A program made the position numbers and the translations under genes. Below, piece by piece: positions 62,015-64,000 of a DNA stretch of 64,000 bases. Numbering within the stretch: the first letter of the stretch is position 1; every line of letters begins with the position of its first letter. Source of the stretch: Gammaproteobacteria bacterium (GTDB lineage Bacteria; Pseudomonadota; Gammaproteobacteria; Steroidobacterales; Woeseiaceae). Below the pieces are notes generated by a model. The model was not told the DNA's origin. It searched no databases and saw only the letters and a list, made by a program, of their open reading frames with translations. The DNA is taken from NCBI GenBank assembly GCA_029863125.1, contig JAOTWB010000001.1, positions 1 to 64,000 on the forward strand, in the 5' to 3' direction.

Positions 62015-63016
62015 TTAGTCCAGCCTCAGCGTGTCCGCATAGGCAAACAGGCCGGCCACACCGCCCGTATGCAGGAACACGATAGTGTCTGCGTCCGAAA
62101 AGCGGCCGGTGCGAATGTAGTCGATCATGCCGGCCAGGGCTTTGCCGCTGTAGACCGGATCGAACAATAGACCTTCCAGCCGGGCAAGCATGAGGACGGC
62201 TTCGTTCATCGAGGCAGTCGGCTCGCCGTATCCGGCGCCGATGTAACTGCAGTCCGCGATGATATCGTCCCGTGCGACAGCGCCCGGCGTGCCGACGAGT
62301 TCCGCCGTCTCGCGTGCGAGTCCGTAGACGCGCTTTTCCTGTTCCTCCTGCGGCACATTGACGCCGATGCCGAGAATGGGCAAATCGCTTCCCCCGCCGC
62401 GGATACCGACCGCGAGACCGGCGTGAGTGCCGGCGCTGCCGGTTGCCGTGATGATGTGATCAACGTTTAGCCTCTGATCCGAGAACTGCTGCAGCAATTC
62501 CAGACCGCAACTGACGTAGCCGAGCGCGCCGACAGGATTAGAAGCACCGCCGGGGATGATGTACGGCTTGCCGCCGGCAGTCGCCACTTCGTCGGCGACC
62601 TCGGCGATCGCGACATCGAAATCTGTTCCCTTGTCGTACTCGCGCAGATTGGCGCCAAAAATCCGGTCCAGGAAGACGTTGCCGGAATTCCTGTACAAAT
62701 CGCTCGGCTGTTTGACGCGGTGCTCCAGCAATACTTCGCATTTCAAACCGAGCTTGCAGGCAGCTGCCGCGGTCTGCCGCACGTGGTTTGACTGGACGGC
62801 CCCGACCGTGATTATCGTGTCGGCGCCTCTTTGCAGCGCCTGCCCCATCGAGAACTCGAGCTTCCGCGTTTTGTTGCCGCCCGTCGCAAGCCCGGTGCAA
62901 TCATCGCGTTTGACGTATATCTGTGGACCACCGAGATGGTCGCTCAAACGCGGCATGTGTTCGAGTGGCGTCGGCAGGTGCGCGAGAGATACGCGCGGAA
63001 ATCGGGACAACTGCAT
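62015..63016 (-). CDS. dcyD: D-cysteine desulfhydrase (DcyD/ACC-deaminase family)
   Basis: A 333-residue PLP enzyme with the family N-terminus PRVSLAHLPTPLEHMPRLS and the PLP-binding Lys in TGGNKTRKLEF. The segment VGAVQSNHVRQTAAAAC follows, then TGSAGTHAGLAVG, which binds the phosphate. It breaks D-cysteine to sulphide, pyruvate and ammonia. The ATG at 63016 has an AAGGAA site. It is the second gene after the racemase, 10 bases apart, which suggests joint handling of D-amino acids. Confidence 0.9.
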   Translation of the reverse strand: MQLSRFPRVSLAHLPTPLEHMPRLSDHLGGPQIYVKRDDCTGLATGGNKTRKLEFSMGQALQRGADTIITVGAVQSNHVRQTAAAACKLGLKCEVLLEHRVKQPSDLYRNSGNVFLDRIFGANLREYDKGTDFDVAIAEVADEVATAGGKPYIIPGGASNPVGALGYVSCGLELLQQFSDQRLNVDHIITATGSAGTHAGLAVGIRGGGSDLPILGIGVNVPQEEQEKRVYGLARETAELVGTPGAVARDDIIADCSYIGAGYGEPTASMNEAVLMLARLEGLLFDPVYSGKALAGMIDYIRTGRFSDADTIVFLHTGGVAGLFAYADTLRLD

Positions 63017-63026
63017 TTCGAGTTCC

Positions 63027-63749
63027 TTATTGACTTGGCAGGACTTGATCGGACATTGCGAGCGCTACGGTTTTTTCTGCGAGCACATCGGTTGATGAAA
63101 CGAACGGCACCTCGAACATCGACGATTTGAGCACCAGAGGCAACTCGGTGCAGGCGGCAATGAGTGTTGTGGCGCCTCGGGACACCAGTTGCCCGGCCAA
63201 CTCGCACAATCCTGCCGCGACGGGCTCTGACTTGTCGCCGGCCTTGATGCGGTCAATCAAGGCGATGGCCTCGGCCAGTTCCGCGTTCGTCTGCAGAACG
63301 GCCTCACGATGCGCGTTGCTAATCGATTCCTGGTACAGGCCCGCAGCGAAGCACGCTGGCGTTGTCAGAACACCAACAGCGCCATTATCGGGGCCAACTT
63401 GCAGCGCTTTCGACACGGACGCGTCGATGATACTGACGAAGGGAATGTTGATGGCGGCAACAATGTCGTCCTGCCAGGCATGCGCCGCATTGCATGGCAT
63501 CACGATGAAATCGGCGCCCGCCGCTTCGAGGCGCACTGCCATTTCCGCAAGAACAGGGCCGGGGCTCTCGCCTTCGCCACGCATCGCCAGCTGGCGACTC
63601 GGGATACGTGGATTATGCTCCACGAGCATGCGGATATGATCCTGGTCCTTATCGGCAGGCGTTCTTGCCAGGACCCTGGACATGAAGTCGATTGTCGCAT
63701 CCGGACCCATGCCGCCGATAACCCCTACCAATCTGTCGCCTGTGTCCAT
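63027..63749 (-). CDS. Aspartate/glutamate racemase family protein
   Basis: A 240-residue PLP-independent racemase from the ATG at 63749; a TTG at 63761 is less likely. The two catalytic Cys are in VMPCNAAHAW and IAACTELPLV, and the N-terminus VGVIGGMGPDATIDFM is typical of the Asp racemase (RacX) group. It interconverts L- and D-aspartate or related acids. It is in one operon with D-cysteine desulfhydrase. Broad-substrate racemases of this type are common in bacteria that release D-amino acids to control biofilm or wall. Confidence 0.9.
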   Translation of the reverse strand: MDTGDRLVGVIGGMGPDATIDFMSRVLARTPADKDQDHIRMLVEHNPRIPSRQLAMRGEGESPGPVLAEMAVRLEAAGADFIVMPCNAAHAWQDDIVAAINIPFVSIIDASVSKALQVGPDNGAVGVLTTPACFAAGLYQESISNAHREAVLQTNAELAEAIALIDRIKAGDKSEPVAAGLCELAGQLVSRGATTLIAACTELPLVLKSSMFEVPFVSSTDVLAEKTVALAMSDQVLPSQ

Positions 63750-63777
63750 ATGCCCTTCCAATTGGCTGCCACTCTGT

Positions 63778-63816
63778 TATAGTCCGCCGCGTCTTGGCGC
63801 ACATCGGTCTGCGCCA
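63778..63816 (+). promoter_or_regulatory. Putative promoter and 5' leader hairpin of the helicase gene
   Basis: TATAGT (63778-63783) is a good -10 candidate for the helicase, with only a weak -35. It implies a leader of about 145 bases. Near the start of the leader, TGGCGCA, eight bases, TGCGCCA (63795-63801 and 63810-63816) forms a perfect hairpin. A second possible -10 (GATTATACG) is closer to the ATG at 63935. Confidence 0.35.
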
Positions 63817-63934
63817 CTTACTCCGGGCCCAGCAATTCTGCGGGTTTCGGAGCCTTAACAAGATTCCCAGCCTGGACCGAACCTCACGCGATTATACGTT
63901 GCGAGCGGTCAGGCGACCTGGAGTACAAACCACA

Positions 63935-64000
63935 ATGTTATTCAATCAACTCGGCCTGTCGGCCGAACTGCTGCGTGCGGTCGACGAAAAGGGCTACAGC
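63935..64000 (+). CDS. rhlE: DEAD-box RNA helicase (RhlE-like), N-terminal part only
   Basis: The ATG at 63935 opens a frame that runs to the window edge: 22 residues, beginning with F-N-Q-L-G-L-S-A-E-L-L and ending KGYS. This is the Q-motif lead-in of RhlE/DEAD-box helicases (FxxLGLS...L.AV.E.GY). The helicase motifs lie outside. The call depends on this short stretch. Confidence 0.65.
   Translation, partial: MLFNQLGLSAELLRAVDEKGYS

Overview
The window reads as chromosomal DNA of a heterotrophic, aerobic gammaproteobacterium, probably marine or sediment-dwelling; a Woeseia/Steroidobacter-like lineage is only a guess. Supporting signs are an E. coli-like Kbp (LysM/BON, 149 residues) and YadG/YadH pair, a BepA-like M48 lipoprotein, many lipobox signal peptides, a TonB-dependent receptor of the type common in oligotrophic proteobacteria, and an aa3-type cytochrome oxidase. 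Genes are dense, with many short overlaps. I saw no tRNA, rRNA, insertion sequence, prophage or CRISPR array.

Layout. 0-5 kb: a truncated PhyH dioxygenase divergent from a TonB receptor, then a lipoprotein amidohydrolase, a small membrane protein and a PaaI-type thioesterase. 5-17 kb: a cyclic-di-GMP cluster. It holds a PAS-GGDEF-EAL protein, a secreted subtilase with a ten-copy GYLW repeat tail, a REC-GGDEF-EAL protein degenerate in all three domains and translationally coupled to the subtilase, a beta-propeller diguanylate cyclase and a HAMP-GAF-GGDEF-EAL protein. A perfect CRP/Clp-type palindrome lies upstream of the subtilase. 17-20 kb: a tandem GST-fold protein and nupC-deoB. 20-25.5 kb: a five-gene cytochrome c oxidase operon with a di-haem subunit II and two subunit III-like genes. 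25.5-30.7 kb: an ECF sigma operon, a PutP-like symporter ending in a REP-like palindrome, PssA and a PDZ protein. 30.7-37.6 kb: DUF885 and M48 peptidase lipoproteins, Kbp with a DUF937 protein, a Na/Pi cotransporter and a hemerythrin protein.

37.5-42.8 kb: a tightly coupled operon of LolA-like protein, two FtsX-type permeases, a LolD-type ATPase and an outer-membrane beta-barrel, which looks like a complete trans-envelope route. 42.9-50.8 kb: CBS protein, AI-2E family permease, thioredoxin-like protein, NDUFA9-like SDR divergent from a photolyase, and a LysR regulator divergent from azoreductase-pirin with a textbook LysR box. 50.8-57.5 kb: a lipoprotein methyltransferase, an MFS transporter, a VIT-family protein, and a lipoprotein/Lgt-like/YadG/YadH operon. 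57.6-59.2 kb: a MarR regulator with a palindromic operator over the -35 of a hydrolase-DUF427 operon. 59.3-64 kb: an S9 peptidase with a coupled membrane protein, a D-amino-acid pair (racemase and D-cysteine desulfhydrase) and the start of a RhlE-type helicase.

The three parts I find most likely to repay work are the subtilase/pseudo-signalling pair under a CRP/Clp-like site, the LolA-FtsX-FtsX-LolD-barrel operon, and the MarR and LysR switches, whose operators can be read directly. All calls are from reading the sequence; no database search was run.
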